Below, in pieces: positions 1 to 12,600 of a stretch of DNA of 64,000 nucleotides. Position numbers and translations under genes: made by a program. The notes beneath the pieces are model-generated. The model was not told where the DNA came from, did no database searches, and worked only from the letters and a program-made list of their open reading frames with translations. Where the stretch lies: the NCBI RefSeq assembly GCF_029227915.1, contig NC_079889.1, forward strand, positions 1,550,001 to 1,614,000, read 5' to 3'. Position 1 is the first letter of the stretch. Every line of letters begins with the position of its first letter. The stretch is from Hydractinia symbiolongicarpus. Lineage: Eukaryota; Cnidaria; Hydrozoa; Anthoathecata; Hydractiniidae.

Positions 1-197
1 TTCTGTGGAAAGGAATAAAACATAACTCGATTTTGTACAGGATCGGGTATAACTCCTAATTTCTCTTCGATTTCTTGATATGGAAATGAAGACGCTACAC
101 AATGTGCTGCAATGTCGAGTAAAGAAGAAATATTCTTCTTGCAACGTTTCGTGTCCGTAGATTTATCCACTTCATTTCGCTGACGCTTTCTTGCCAT
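1..197 (-). CDS. ZSWIM4/5/6-like protein, N-terminal fragment (cut by left edge)
   Basis: An open frame on the minus strand starts at the ATG at 197-195 in a good context (A at -3, G at +4) and runs without a stop off the left edge, giving about 65 residues. After a basic start (MARKRQRNEVDKSTDTKR) comes SLLDIAAHCVASSFPY, QEIEEKLGVIPDPVQNRV and MFYSFPQ. From memory this matches the conserved N-terminal block of the zinc-finger SWIM proteins ZSWIM4/5/6, where a Ser-Leu-Leu-(Asp/Glu)-Ile helix is followed by a VEERF-IPEPVQRR-like motif and an SFP motif. Vertebrate homologues are large and act as substrate receptors or adaptors of cullin-RING ligases. The SWIM finger and the rest lie outside the window, so the assignment rests on this one block. 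The gene is divergent from the first giant gene. Confidence 0.68.
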   Translation of the reverse strand, partial: MARKRQRNEVDKSTDTKRCKKNISSLLDIAAHCVASSFPYQEIEEKLGVIPDPVQNRVMFYSFPQ

Positions 198-3100
198 GCT
201 TGGATGTGTGTTGGAAAACTCGCTCTTGCTCTTGTGTTCGTCTTCACTTTAAAGAGTGTCTATTTAAATGTAAAGCATGTATTTTCATTTGTGTGTTTTA
301 AATGTCGGCCTTTATTCAACAAAGTTATAAATAAATTAACTTTCGGAACATAAAAGAATTGATTAGCGTGTTCAAGTTAAGAGAAATCAAATATTAATCT
401 ATGTATTTTTTTTCTGATCGAAATTTAAATTCTCCTTCAGTGGAAAATTAATTATTACTATCACGTCATGACGTTACCCTCAGACAGCTTTTTTTGTAGA
501 CTTGATTCGGCGCCATGCTAAAATTGTCATGACAATAAAAGCAAGAAATGAGAAAAATCTCAGTAATTTACATATTTTCATGATTTAATGTTTCCCGAAC
601 TAATTTAAAGATGGCGCATATGTTTTAAAAACAAACATAGGCAAGATGATTTTCGTATGTCGTGTTACTAAAAGCGCTTGTGATAAAAGAGTTTAATATT
701 TAACGCGATTTTGAATGCCCCATACTTATTTTATGTAAACAAAATTTCAAAAGGCGTTACATAGAAATGGCTCTGCAAGATTCACAACCTCCCACCCAGG
801 TGAATTGAATAGAACTCAAACTGTTTATAACAGATGCGGTTAAACAGAGCCTGGTGACGAATTCACAAGAGGTGATCTCCTACTGCTACAAAGAGATTGA
901 GCGTCTGCACTCCTTACCAGACCTCCTGCTGTGAATCAGCATTGTCCTTATTTTTGAATAAAACTTCTGAAGGTACTCGACAGCTTATTAAGAAACGTTT
1001 TACCGATTATACCTTTGAACACAGATGTTAAAAACAAATTAATCATTGAGCGTTATATATCCTTCCTAATATTTTAATTTCGTTCCCTGACGTATCGAAA
1101 AATTAAACATTTAAAGATCCTTGAAGAAAACAAAAAATACAGAAAAGATATACTTTTTCGAATAAAACGCCAGGGCGTTAATCTAAAAAATAGGAAATCT
1201 TCAAACAAGCAATCTTACTTGGGAAGAGGCGGGGAAATATTCGTGAGGTTTTTTTATTATTTTCTAGTAATTATAATATCCCACACATTAAAAACGTCAG
1301 TTGTCATTACCTATGTTGTTGAGAAGACCATAAGTGGGCGTTTATTGAAAGAGGGTGGTAATTGAAAGGGGGCGGTAAATTTTAAAGAGTATCTGTTCCA
1401 AAAATTACGATAATTTCTATTTAATAGCTGATAAAATCGGAGAAACTAGCCTACTGATGTTACATTATTCTCCGAAGAATACAATGTATTGTTCAACTTT
1501 TGATCTGATATGTGCTTGCACCACGTCAAGGGAACTTTGTATTTTATTTCACATCACGGCTAACACTGCTTGTCGACAATTCTTTTCTCTAAATTTATCT
1601 TAAAACACGCCGAATGGTTTCCATATAATGTTTGTAATTGATGTCGGAATGAGCTTAAAATTAGTTTATAATTACCTTGTTTTTTCTGTTGTCGCTGTGA
1701 ATTTAAAGTTAAGTAAAACTTTCATTTATGTAACTATCCAGGGAAAAGAATTTAAATCAAAACGAAAGAGTAATGTAGGTGACATGTATCTTTGCGGATA
1801 TTTGCGTGATAAGAATTATTTTAAATTTTTTTTCAATGCATGTAAAAACCAGGTCTGACAATTCACAGTTCCTACCCTCATTCCACGTTCCATAGGTAAT
1901 TTGAAAGCCTTGCAGAGTTGTTTTCTGTGTTGAGTCTTGCGGGCGCCTGCTCTGCCAGACATTCTATTGTAAGCACAGTGAGTGGCTCATTCGCCAAATG
2001 AGATATTATGGTTGGCTTGTAATTAGATCCCAGACCTCCTGTTGAGAATCTCTAATGACAGTTTGTAGAGTTACTACTGGTAACCAATCTGTTATGCTAA
2101 ATAAATTATATTTTTCGTTATATTGAGTTGGAGAACAGGTTCACACGCAAAAGGTTTTAAACTAACTTCTTTAAGGTACAAAGTCTACCTATGTTTTTTT
2201 TCGTATTTCCTTCTTCCTTTTTGTATTTTCTTTTCATAAAGATGTATATATAAATAATCAGAATTAAATACACCAAATAATAAATATATAAATAAAAATA
2301 TATGCTTTAATATGTTTGTTGGAACGTTCAATCACATCACATAAATGTGTGAAGTTTAAGAAATATAAAGAAACATTGTGTAGATTTTGTTTTATCTTCA
2401 AGTTTGTTTTAACATCAAAAAGTAAACAAACAAAAGCGAAGAGAATTTTGTCTGCTTCTTCAAAATAAACATTTTTTAAAAAATTAAGCTTCAAATCGTC
2501 TCTCACAGTTGGTGGGCCATGATACGTTAGCCTCTTTTAAGTAAAACTACCCGATGTAGACAAAACACTAACTGTTAGCGCGCAACACACTACTGAAATT
2601 ATCGATGTGGGTGTTAATTTTTTGATCGTCCTCGTTATCAAGTGTGTTGATTTCCCGGTACAGTTGAAAATACATTTTTGTTTTCATGCAACTTTTAGCC
2701 CTTTTTTTAAAGGAAAAAATTCTTCCTACAGCAAGAAATGATAAAGAAAATTAAGCATTGAAAATTTCATTCGTTTGTCTTAATTTTATTGAAGATATTA
2801 TTTAGGTTTGTCTGTTCAGTATTCATATTACTATTCTTGAACATGATAGTTTAGTAGGCGACGCTTCGAGAGATCATTCTCCCATCACCGTTCAAGAAAT
2901 GATAAACTTTCCACACTAATAATGTCTTAATTTTGCTTCTTAGAATAATACATGCTTTTTTATTTATAATAATATACTCATGATAAATATGCATGATAAA
3001 TTTAGACAAAAGTTAAGAATACCCTAAAAATGTGCTTATCCTGAAATTTTGCTTGCGATCTATTATTCGTGTAAAATGTCTTTTCTCAGGTTTCATTTGA

Positions 3101-4977
3101 TTTTGAAGAATTATTTCCCAACAAAATATTTTAGTTTTAATAGGCTGCTAAAACAACAACTCTTTAGGGCTGATTTTTACACTAGCATTCTCAGATACTT
3201 TAATCTTGACTATGCTAAGAATGTATCAGAATAATTTTGCCCAAAAGTTAATAATATTCATGTTGAAACAAAAAAAAACAACACTATTCTTATAAAAAAA
3301 AGCGTGTGATACGGATCAGAGGGAAGTTATCAAAGCTAGATAAATCTTCATTCTGTTGAAGTTGATTCTGACCTTTTTCCCACAACACTCCCCTCTTGCG
3401 TTAATTATACGCTGAAAGGCTACTAAACGGAGCCCTAAGTTGATTTAATATGTTGTATGTAGGATAGGCAAGCAGCGTGATATTGACATTACATTTTGTC
3501 ACCGAGAGACGTCTCATTGAGTTTACTGAATATAAAATATTTCAGTTATTTTTCAAATGAATTTTTAATTCCATCAGCGTAAGCAAACGTACAACCCGCT
3601 GTTTAATTCACCATGGAAGTTTTAGCGAAATTGCAACGTAACCGTACGTTGCTAAACCTCGCAAAAATCAACTTCCAAGTGAGTCATAGCTATCGTGAGG
3701 TGTAAATATAATTGAATCAAAACGAAAATCATTTCAGAAATATTTTGCATATCTAGGTCAGTACGATAACTACACGAGAATCAAATGTCGTTCAAAGAGA
3801 ATTTTTATCATGCTGTTTCTCCAAACAGATTCTGGATTTGTTTGCTGCTGAGATATGCAAATTTGTTTGTGAAATAAAATGAACTTTGACGCACCGTGCA
3901 GAACATTCTTTCTATAGCTAGTTTCTTTGCACGAGCTAGCTAGGTTACGAAAAAAAAATTATTTTAAAAAAAGAAAAAAACAACAACTTGAAAATTAAAA
4001 ACAACTTTCTTACAACCTCCACAAAAAATCTTGGAAGGAGTTAAAAACTCGTACGAGCTAGGAGAGTGATTATTCATACAGCAGTAACCTGTAAATTATT
4101 GACGTCACTAATCGTCTCATAATTATTAACTTTTATCCCCTTAACACGATCCAATTATGAATACGCTGACGTCAGCAGACTCCACTGATTAACCAAACAA
4201 AAGGTAAGCACGTGATTCATGATCTTAGGAGTCTCCCAACGTAAATAATTAAATGTCTCCGTATTTGTTCATATTGTTTACTTCAAATTTAGATGTCTCC
4301 ACTGGCTTTTCTTATGTTGCGTATAGTTTAGACAAAGGGGAGGAGCTATGATCAGCATTTGCTTTTTACGCCAAGGATAGATAAAGCTTCAGCTAGCGAC
4401 CATATGAATCACCACAAAATTTTAAGATTTTTTTTTTGCTTCTGCAAACCTCATTTTCTTTTTTCTGTCATTTGTAATTTGCGGAACAAACTATCCTTTT
4501 TACGTACTTAGAAAACTTAAACATTCCAAAGGCTTATGACGTCACGCCACTCACAAGTTTCTAAAACTGGAGCACAAAACAAAGAATATTTTATAGAGTG
4601 TATTTTGATTTATTTATATTTTATTAACTCGCTATTTTAATCATTTGGTAATACTACCGGAATAAACAGATTTTGGGGTGATTGTTATAAGATATTTTAT
4701 TTCTCGCTTCCGGCTTTCACTTAAGTTCACTCAGCCACTCATATATTCTTGATTGCTCGATTTACTTTCCCACACCTCATAATTTACATAATTATCAAAA
4801 CGAATAATTTATGCACAGTTTTAAATATGCAAAATGGCTCAAGTTGCTAAAACTTAAAATAGAATTTCTTATTGCCATTTGGGAAACCATTAATCTCAAT
4901 TTCTGACTTTAAGAAAACCCATGTGTTTAGTCATAAAATTAGCAAAATCAGTAAGCATCTATACAGTGTTGTCTGTT

Positions 4978-5224
4978 TTAAGGCGGATCTACACTTAAAA
5001 AGAAATTGTAACGGATCAGAATTGATCGGAACAAACAATTTTTATTCTCACAATCTGATTTGTTAATAAAATTTTCTGTTCCGATCCAAACTGAAAGCAA
5101 AAATTTTTCTTGTGGACAAGAAAAGAAAGAAATATAAAAACTAAATAATGATAATAAGATTTAAGTATTTTGTCTTGTTCCGTTCCGATCCTTTTTTCTA
5201 TTGAGTTAAGTGTAAACAGGACAC
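4978..5224. mobile_element. Possible degenerate MITE with long inverted ends
   Basis: The left end (GGATCTACACTTAA, then AACGGATC and GATCGGAACAA) is mirrored by the right end, whose reverse complement reads GTTTACACTTAA, then GGATCGGAACGGAACAA. The two ends bound about 245 bp of AT-rich, non-coding sequence. Many mismatches and no clear target-site duplication make this an old copy at best. The ACACTTAA-type terminus could be hAT-like, but I cannot assign a superfamily. Confidence 0.45.
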
Positions 5225-5348
5225 CCGTATATAGATCACTCGGAACATATTGGTTGATTTCAGAGCAAACATTTACAGAAATTCTCTAACAGATACCTGT
5301 GTAAAGCGAACCAATTTTTTACACCAGTAGTGTCTCTTTTTGGAGTGC

Positions 5349-5400
5349 AAAGATGGTAGCTGTGAATAGCGGAGGGTGAATTTCACAGGCTAATGACCGG
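5349..5400 (+). repeat. Dispersed GGTAGCT repeat, copy 1
   Basis: One of five copies of a roughly 50-bp sequence with the core AAAGATGGTAGCTGTGA, then TAGCGATGGGTGAATTCC in the better copies. Others are at 18793, 32123, 50934 and 52594. This copy diverges after the GGGTGAAT segment. The family is non-coding and I do not recognise it; it may be part of a longer SINE or MITE. Confidence 0.55.
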
Positions 5401-5959
5401 TACTTAATAATTGCAGTTTTTAAACTGTGTCTTAGCTTAGAATGTTTTGAATGTTATGATTTGTAGCTAACACTGAAAAACATTTATAACACCATTAAAT
5501 TGTTGGAAATTTTAATAAATAATTCGTCAACGTTAAAAAATGATGTCTGTTTTACTTGCAAAGTTTTTATGATGTTCTTATTATTGAGCACATTCTCAGC
5601 CTCGATGTTCTTATATTCTAAAAAGCTGTTTCACCCAACTTATCGTAGGCTTTGGAAAGGCCTGTGGATGAGGTTTGTTGTGACTAACAAACTTCTTTTT
5701 ATTGAGGATAAATTATCGGACTAATGTTGTTATAAAATTAAAAGTAGTATTTATATGCTGCTTCCAGGTGTTTTGCTCCTTGAAAAAAACGCAACCTCGA
5801 AATTGTAAGAACAATATAGTAAAATAACAAAAGTAGTTATCCGAGCTTTCGAACACACTATCGAACAATTGTTCAGCACAGTCACGCTCGACTGATCGCA
5901 AATGTATTGTTTTATCTGTTCGATTATGTGTGTTTTTCGGCATGATTCGCAGCAAGAAA

Positions 5960-5972
5960 TGCAAAATGGCGG
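5960..5972 (+). promoter_or_regulatory. YY1-like motif CAAAATGGCGGCC
   Basis: CAAAATGGCGGCC matches the known YY1 consensus, which in animals sits just downstream of TATA-less transcription starts and can overlap an initiating ATG. About 40 bp further on, CAACGGTGAGTC looks like a 5' splice donor. Together they could mark the 5' end of an unannotated transcript, perhaps a 5' UTR exon of the gene starting at 9694. This is motif evidence only. Confidence 0.3.
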
Positions 5973-6609
5973 CCGGAAAACAAACGATCTTCACAGTAGC
6001 ATGAAGCAACGGTGAGTCTTCTTGTATATCGTACATATGTTATGCATGTTTGGAATGTTGAAATTTTAACAGCTCCTTCAACAAAAAGGCCAAAATGCCT
6101 ACAAGGGTTTATTAACTTTGCATCAAAGGTCGTATTAGCTGCATTTCATTAACCATGCAAGATGAGCACAGTAAACACAGTTCACTTTTGTGCTCATCCT
6201 CAGTTGAACCCTCTTGTTGAATAAATAATCTTTTACCCAATTCACCATCTTGGCGATTTATTTTCTCATCAGGATCTAAACGTGCACGTTCAATTACCCC
6301 TGAGACTGCATCTCTTGGGAATTATCTCAAAATATAATTTGATAACTGCAGTATTGTGTGACTACAGTGTCTTGCAGCAAGACAAAAAAATGTCAGAAAA
6401 CATAAATATTAAAAGTGCACTATCTCAATGTATGGGAAAATATTTTAAAATTGGAAATGTGCCGCAATTTCATTTCCGGCATTATAAGCGACGCTCTCTG
6501 CCACAATCTCTCAAAATATTTTTTGTTGTATTATAAGTTAATTAGGGAGTCATGAACATGCCTTCACTTTTTTTACAACTTCACATCAAGATTACACTTA
6601 AATTGACAT

Positions 6610-6800
6610 CCCAGTTAACGGCATGGCATAACGGCGTGGCATTTTGATATAACGGCGTAATATAATGGTGCGGTGTGACGACGTGGTGTGACGGCGTTAT
6701 ATGACGGTGTCGTAACATGTCGATGTGAATTGACAGCCTGACATTACGACATGACATAATGGTGTGACATCCCGTTACAACTTGACGGGTGGAATAACTG
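6610..6800. repeat. Degenerate tandem repeat of GACGGCGTG-type units
   Basis: Short units such as AACGGCGTGG, GACGACGTGG, GACGGCGTTA, GACGGTGTCG and GACATGACATAATGG recur every 12-20 bp. The stretch is more GC-rich and purine/pyrimidine-patterned than its flanks. No coding potential was found on either strand. Confidence 0.5.
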
Positions 6801-9693
6801 CGGGTTATGGACAAGAGTTGTCATGGAAACAAAGCGAATGCGTTAGGCGATTTGACTGTTTAAAATAGTTGGAAAAATACCGTTTCAGCTTAGAATCCTC
6901 ACTCCAGTGTACTTTTTATGTAGTGTTGTCAGCCCATTTGGTGCCATCTATTGACCACGGACCAGCAATGCTATACGTATCTTTAGTGGTGTTGTGGAAT
7001 GGTTACAGCCAGGGGGAGAAAGCCATCAGGATGGAATCCCTAAGGACGTATCACGTAAACATATAGACAAAAAATTTGCTAAAGATTTATTAAAACCATA
7101 TAGAAGAGATAGTAAAGTGCTCTGTTTTTAGTATTCTTTATATATGTGCTGTTTTATATATATCAAATGATAAATTAGAATTGAAAGCTAAATTCCCAGG
7201 CCTAAATTATACTGCTTATAGTAAAGTTTCCGACGTGTCGGTAAATTTTGTTTTAGCTATAGCTTTAACTTCCGCTTCCCTAGAGATAAAATATTACTAA
7301 ACGGGGCCCTGCGTCACAGACCGTGCACCCTGCAGATATGTCTCCGTTATTCACAAAGATATTGTTAACGTTGAACAATGAGAAAATATCAAAAAATTTG
7401 ATACACGCTGTTTTGATTGTTTTTTAAAAATTCCCGTGGTGATATTTTCGTCACAAATTTTTTTGCATGCCATTACTTTGTATTACCTTTCACCATAACA
7501 CAATGGATCGGATCAATATGTGCTGCATGTTGATAACGAGAGTCACGCTATTGAGGTTAATGCAGATTCTACTTGTTTTTATTAATTCTCATATATACAT
7601 CGACCTCACAACAAAATGTATATAGATGCTTGGCTTAGCCCTACAACGGATTGTATTTGGTTCTCACGCACAAATCTGTTCTTTTTTCTTATCTATCCAA
7701 TATCAAGATCACACGAAACTACGCCTAAAGCACTAACCATAATCAATTTTCTTTTGAATCAATGCTTTGATGTTTTTTTATACCGTAAGGAAACTTTAAT
7801 GGTTAAATCTAAAACGCTTCGTTGATATCGTATTTTTTTATCTTGTGAGTGGTCTCTATAATGCCGCTAGGAAGTTTTGATAAGGTCATAAAAATTCAGG
7901 TGGTCAAAGATTAGGGCCTATGAAATTTCGAAAACATAGTATTCCTTAGTACCAAAGAAAAATTATTTTTAAAACAACTCTTTTGTTTGTCCGCTTTTAT
8001 CCACAACTTTTCTTTATTGTGTTTATAAAAACATTCTTGGCTAGTGGTCTGCATATATCTCCTCGTTGCCCTATTTCAAGTCAAAGAAATTGCTTCCTTT
8101 CTGCAGTGATTTTATACTATATATCAGCTAGAAATTTATAAACTTTCGAGGAGAGAGGAGAATTTATAAGAGTCTTAAATTACAGTTAATTCACATAAAA
8201 ATTCATCAAGATGACAGGTAGAAGTGCAATTTATCTTTCGCGTGACAGTTTGGTGTTAAGATAACAAGCTTATCAGTATATCTTTTACTTTCAATCATAA
8301 CCTTTAACAAGCTTTCAGTAGATAACAAAAAAGTTGACATCCATTCTCGTCATGATCAATACTTGATCACTTGAACTTTGTACTGTGTTTGGGACAAGAT
8401 AAAGGTCTCCCTCTCGGAGGATGAATCGTTAAGCTTATATAGCTTTTGTAATGTTTAAAAACCCTAAAAGCCTTCCTTTTTTAACAGACGTTGTTTTGCT
8501 AGAAAAATTTAGCATACTTATATTGTTCCTGTTATTGCTATTATGGGTTTTTTTATTTCTTTTTCTTTTTTTTTTTAATTTTTTATCTTTGTTAGACTTT
8601 ATGGCGGATGCATCGTCATTAGCATCAAACAAAAATAACCAGACAGTGATTACGAATAAATTGAAGTTATTACAACCAAATATTAAAGGAATCATCATTA
8701 TTTCCGAACAAATCAATTGTCCCCTGTTTGCCGAAAGCCGAAAAAGTAATTCTATTAATTGCCGTCTCACCATAAGCAAATTTATGATGAGAACTTTGTT
8801 TTTAGAACTGATCATTCACTTATATGCAGCCATTGTAACAATATGATAACAATTTATTGACAACTACTGCATGCAATTATCAGCCTTATCTATTTCCGAA
8901 CATGTATTAACCTTTTTCAAGTCCTATAAAAACGCTTTTTGGAGCATTTGCCCAATCAAAAGCAATTTTAATTTAATTTAAACTAATTTAGTTTTAGGCA
9001 AAAAGACCAGTTAGTTACCAAAAAAAGTTGAACATTTAAGGAGGGAGGAGCGTGACCGTCTACTTAGACATAAAATGCAGTTTTGGTAACACAAGTAGCA
9101 ACGTAAAAAAATATCAAAATATCGAGAGAAATTTATGAATATATGTTAATTATGTTTCTAACTTTTTGCCTAGCAAAACCTTATGTTTTTGCACGGTTTA
9201 TTCTCATTTAAGAAAATGTATGCAACCAGATCCTTCAAAAATAATTTTTTTTCTGGAAAATATAAGAACGTTTTTGTGATTCTATTGTGAACTAAAAATT
9301 AAAAATACAAGATAACAACATTCCCAGTAATAAAACTCGTCTAAGGAGAGGGAGATTGTGTTAACATTCTTATGTCTATTGCAAATTCTACAGTGATGAA
9401 ACTCGTGTAAAGAGTGGACGATCGCTTTAAAATTATTAAGTTAAAGCAATTCTGTTTTTTTTTTTTCGGTTGGTGAAATCATTCCATCTCAATTCAACTC
9501 TAATTTTTATTATTCTGCTCTCAGAAAACGAACGTGCCCTCAGAAAAAACAAAGACGTTATAGAAAAATGCTGACGCCAGCAAATATTTATTCCCACTAA
9601 TCAATTTCCAAATTATGTTCCTGTCAAACATTTCATTAACAGCCATTCATATTTTTCTTTAAGTGAAGAAGATGGAAAAAAGTGATGTAGAAG

Positions 9694-12600
9694 ATGTACC
9701 TTGTTCTTTACTTTACACTCATCTACTCAACCTGTTGTCACATACATAGTAAGTATTTTACGATAAGCATCGAGTCAAAAAATACACATACTAATAAGTA
9801 CAACAGTAAGATTAATTGTGAATACTTTCAACTTAATTCGAGTAAAAACCTGATTTCATAAACTAAGTAAGACGGAGTATCTCATTTGCTTTTAATTCTT
9901 TTCACATTTGCTTTGAATTCTGGTTACTCACATTTAGAATTGCATCTAGAATCCCTGCATTACAGTAGAGAAGCCATCGTCTTATAGCCTTGAGATTAGC
10001 CATTATAAAGGCGTGTTGTCTCATTAATATTTGCACTGTATTTTAGATCGTCACAGTAGAAACAATTTTACATTTGATCACAGAAGTCACCATTTATCGT
10101 TTCATACCAAACATAAAGATGATTCATTAAAACGTTTCCCCAACAAATTTAACAATAATCAACCGACCAGCATCAGTGCTAAAGTGAAAGAACCTACTCA
10201 AGGGAAAAACATTAAAAATTCTGAGAGACCTGACGATAACACCACATCAACATTTACTATCTCAAAAAATGGTAGACGAGTACACTCACGGGACAGTAGT
10301 CATAACAACATAGAGCATACTGGGAAGAAATATCTACATAACGACACATACATTGATAGATATGATGGTGTAGATTTTAAAATAAAAGGTCTAGGTGAAA
10401 AAGCGTTCCTGGTACCAAAACTGTTTTTGGAAGACAATGCAGAGAAAAAAGCAATCACTCCAATTTCAAAGAAGGCGACTAGAAGACACAGGTAAAAAGT
10501 TCACACGCACACACTCCTTTGTGTAACAGGTCACTTAGTATTTTTTAACACAGGTGAGTGTAGCACAGGATAATATTCCATGTTTTCTTTTTTATTATTC
10601 CAGACAACACAATGAAACTAGGCGACCAGAATTTCCAATGAAAGATATTGCGCCACAAATTATTGAACGAGAATTAGGCGCTTCCGGATCGGGAGGTGGA
10701 CCTGATGAATTACCCTTCCCACCTCCGCCATCACCGCCTCCCGCTCCACCTATTATTGTGCCACCGGCTCCACCAGCTGCTCCAATAGGTAAGACGTTGA
10801 AACATTTCAAAGGAACTATATTGTAAATTGTCTGAGAAAAAAATGTGATATGACAGATATTGCTTCTACAAAGTCATAATTAAAGAGAATAACAGATGAC
10901 AATACTGCGAATAGAGACACTAATGTTAATGTCAACTAACAATAAATGTAATGTTTCGATATTTGAACAGCAGAAGTTTGATTTTAAGTTATTTTGTTTC
11001 AATTTGAAACTTTTCTTAACTTTTTTATTTAACAGTTATCAACACAGCCCCTGGACCTGGTGGTAATGTGATTATGGGTGAAAATGGTGGGGAGGCTGGT
11101 GCGCCTCTAGGAGCAGGAGCAGGAGCAGGAACAGGAGCAGGAGCAGGAGCAGGAGCAGCAGGCGGAGCGGGAACCGGAGGTGGCGCTGCTGGTCCTGCTG
11201 GAGGTGTTGATGCTGGAGCAGGGGGTAGTGGGGCACCTGATTGGGGTGGTGCTGGTGATGGAGCAGGTGCAGCTGGTGGTGGTGGAGGTGGTGTTAGCGG
11301 AGGTGGGACTGCTGGTGGAGAAGGAGATGGACCAAATTCTGGTGCTAAAACCTCTGCCCTTTCAGAAGCGGCAAACGAAAAGCTAAAGTCTCTTGAAAAC
11401 GTGGTACAAGCTTTAGCTAACAAAGTTGACAATGAAGCAACTGAAGCCGATACCTCTCCTCAAAATTCAGGACCCACCGGTGCTCTTAATGATATGATGG
11501 AAAAATTAACGAATAAAATAAACAAAATAAATTCAATGGGAGATAAAGTTGGAGCTGGAGGAGACTGGGTTGGAACTATAAATGGTTTAGGACCCAACGA
11601 GCAGGAAAAACCTAACCCATTAGGTACTGATTATGGAGCTGGTCCAACTGGGAGTTCAGGATCAGGAGGCAGACCTACACAAGTAGCAAGTGGATTATTA
11701 GGAGGGCAGTTGTATAAACTTGAAGAAATCATAAGTAATTTGAACAAGAAAGTTGACACAATAGGACAAAATTTAGATCATAAGCCAACAGAACTTGAAA
11801 GAGCCAGTTTGCTTGCCGGAATGACATCCACCTTTGGCAATTTAGAGAATACAATTGAGTCATTGTCAGGTAAAATAACAGAGGGACTAAAGCAACCTCC
11901 ACCTCCTCATCCCCAATCTGATCACGATGCAGAAGCAACTGCTTTACTCGCATCAAAAATTGGTCATCTGGAGGGATCCATGCTGACCCTATCTGATAAA
12001 ATCAAACTACTGTCAGTTGCAAATCAAGATTCTCTAGAAAAAGCAATGCAATCTGGTATTAACTCTGAAAGAATTAAAAGCAATGCTCGACTGGAAGAAT
12101 CAATGAAAATGTTAGCCGATCGAATGACTGGGCTGGCTGAACATTTAGCAAAACCACCACCACCTCCTGCTGCACCACCCCAACCAGCAACTCCTCCACC
12201 CGCACCTGCACCTCCACCACCTCCACCAGATCCACAAGTAACCGCGCAACAGACTCAATTATTAGCGGCTCAAACCGATTTAACAAATCAAATGGCAAAT
12301 ATCCAGAAAGGCATTGGAGTTTTATCAGAGGCATTGGCAAAAGCAAAGGATAAACCAGCGCCACCTCCACCGCCGGATAAACCGCCGCCGTGGATTGACA
12401 TCGCCAAAACTGTTCTAAAAAATGCCGCTGATTCGTTTCGTGATGCTGCCAAAGCAAGCGAAAAATCTGCGAATGATTTTTCTAAAGGTTTAGACAAGAC
12501 AGTTGGCGATGCTCAGAAAATGATGAAGTCAGATAACTTGTTAAAGGTATTGAAAAAACTTCCTCCTTCATCTGTAACTGCCATCGCATCTACTGGTCCA

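Larger units (their letters stand above)
198..9693. other. Intergenic region between the ZSWIM-like gene and giant gene 1
   Basis: About 9.5 kb with no convincing coding region. Open frames here are short (under 135 codons), low in complexity and rich in Phe, Leu, Lys and Asn, as expected of random AT-rich DNA. It holds a possible degenerate MITE (4978-5224), one copy of a dispersed GGTAGCT repeat (5349-5400), a YY1-like motif (5960-5972) and a degenerate GACGGCGTG tandem repeat (6610-6800). Two places (around 930 and 2030) share the string CCAGACCTCCTG followed by a similar TGAATC/GAGAATC sequence. A TATAAAA motif lies at 8925-8931, but nothing ties it to a gene. Confidence 0.6.

Noticed and set aside
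5713-6036. 107-codon minus-strand frame near the YY1-like motif
   Set aside because: No homology, domain or splice support that I can see; kept only as a place to look for a transcript.
8435-8846. Overlapping frames of about 130 codons on both strands
   Set aside because: Built on a T-rich stretch (poly-Phe/Leu one way, poly-Lys the other); no splice context, domain or codon bias.
9672-9748. An earlier ATG (9672) as the start of giant gene 1
   Set aside because: It is in another frame and gives no signal peptide; the ATG at 9694 gives a hydrophobic leader and the correct phase into exon 2.
11025-11432. Pro-rich 135-codon frame on the minus strand
   Set aside because: It is the complement of the Gly/Ala-rich exon 4 tract; no splice or start support.
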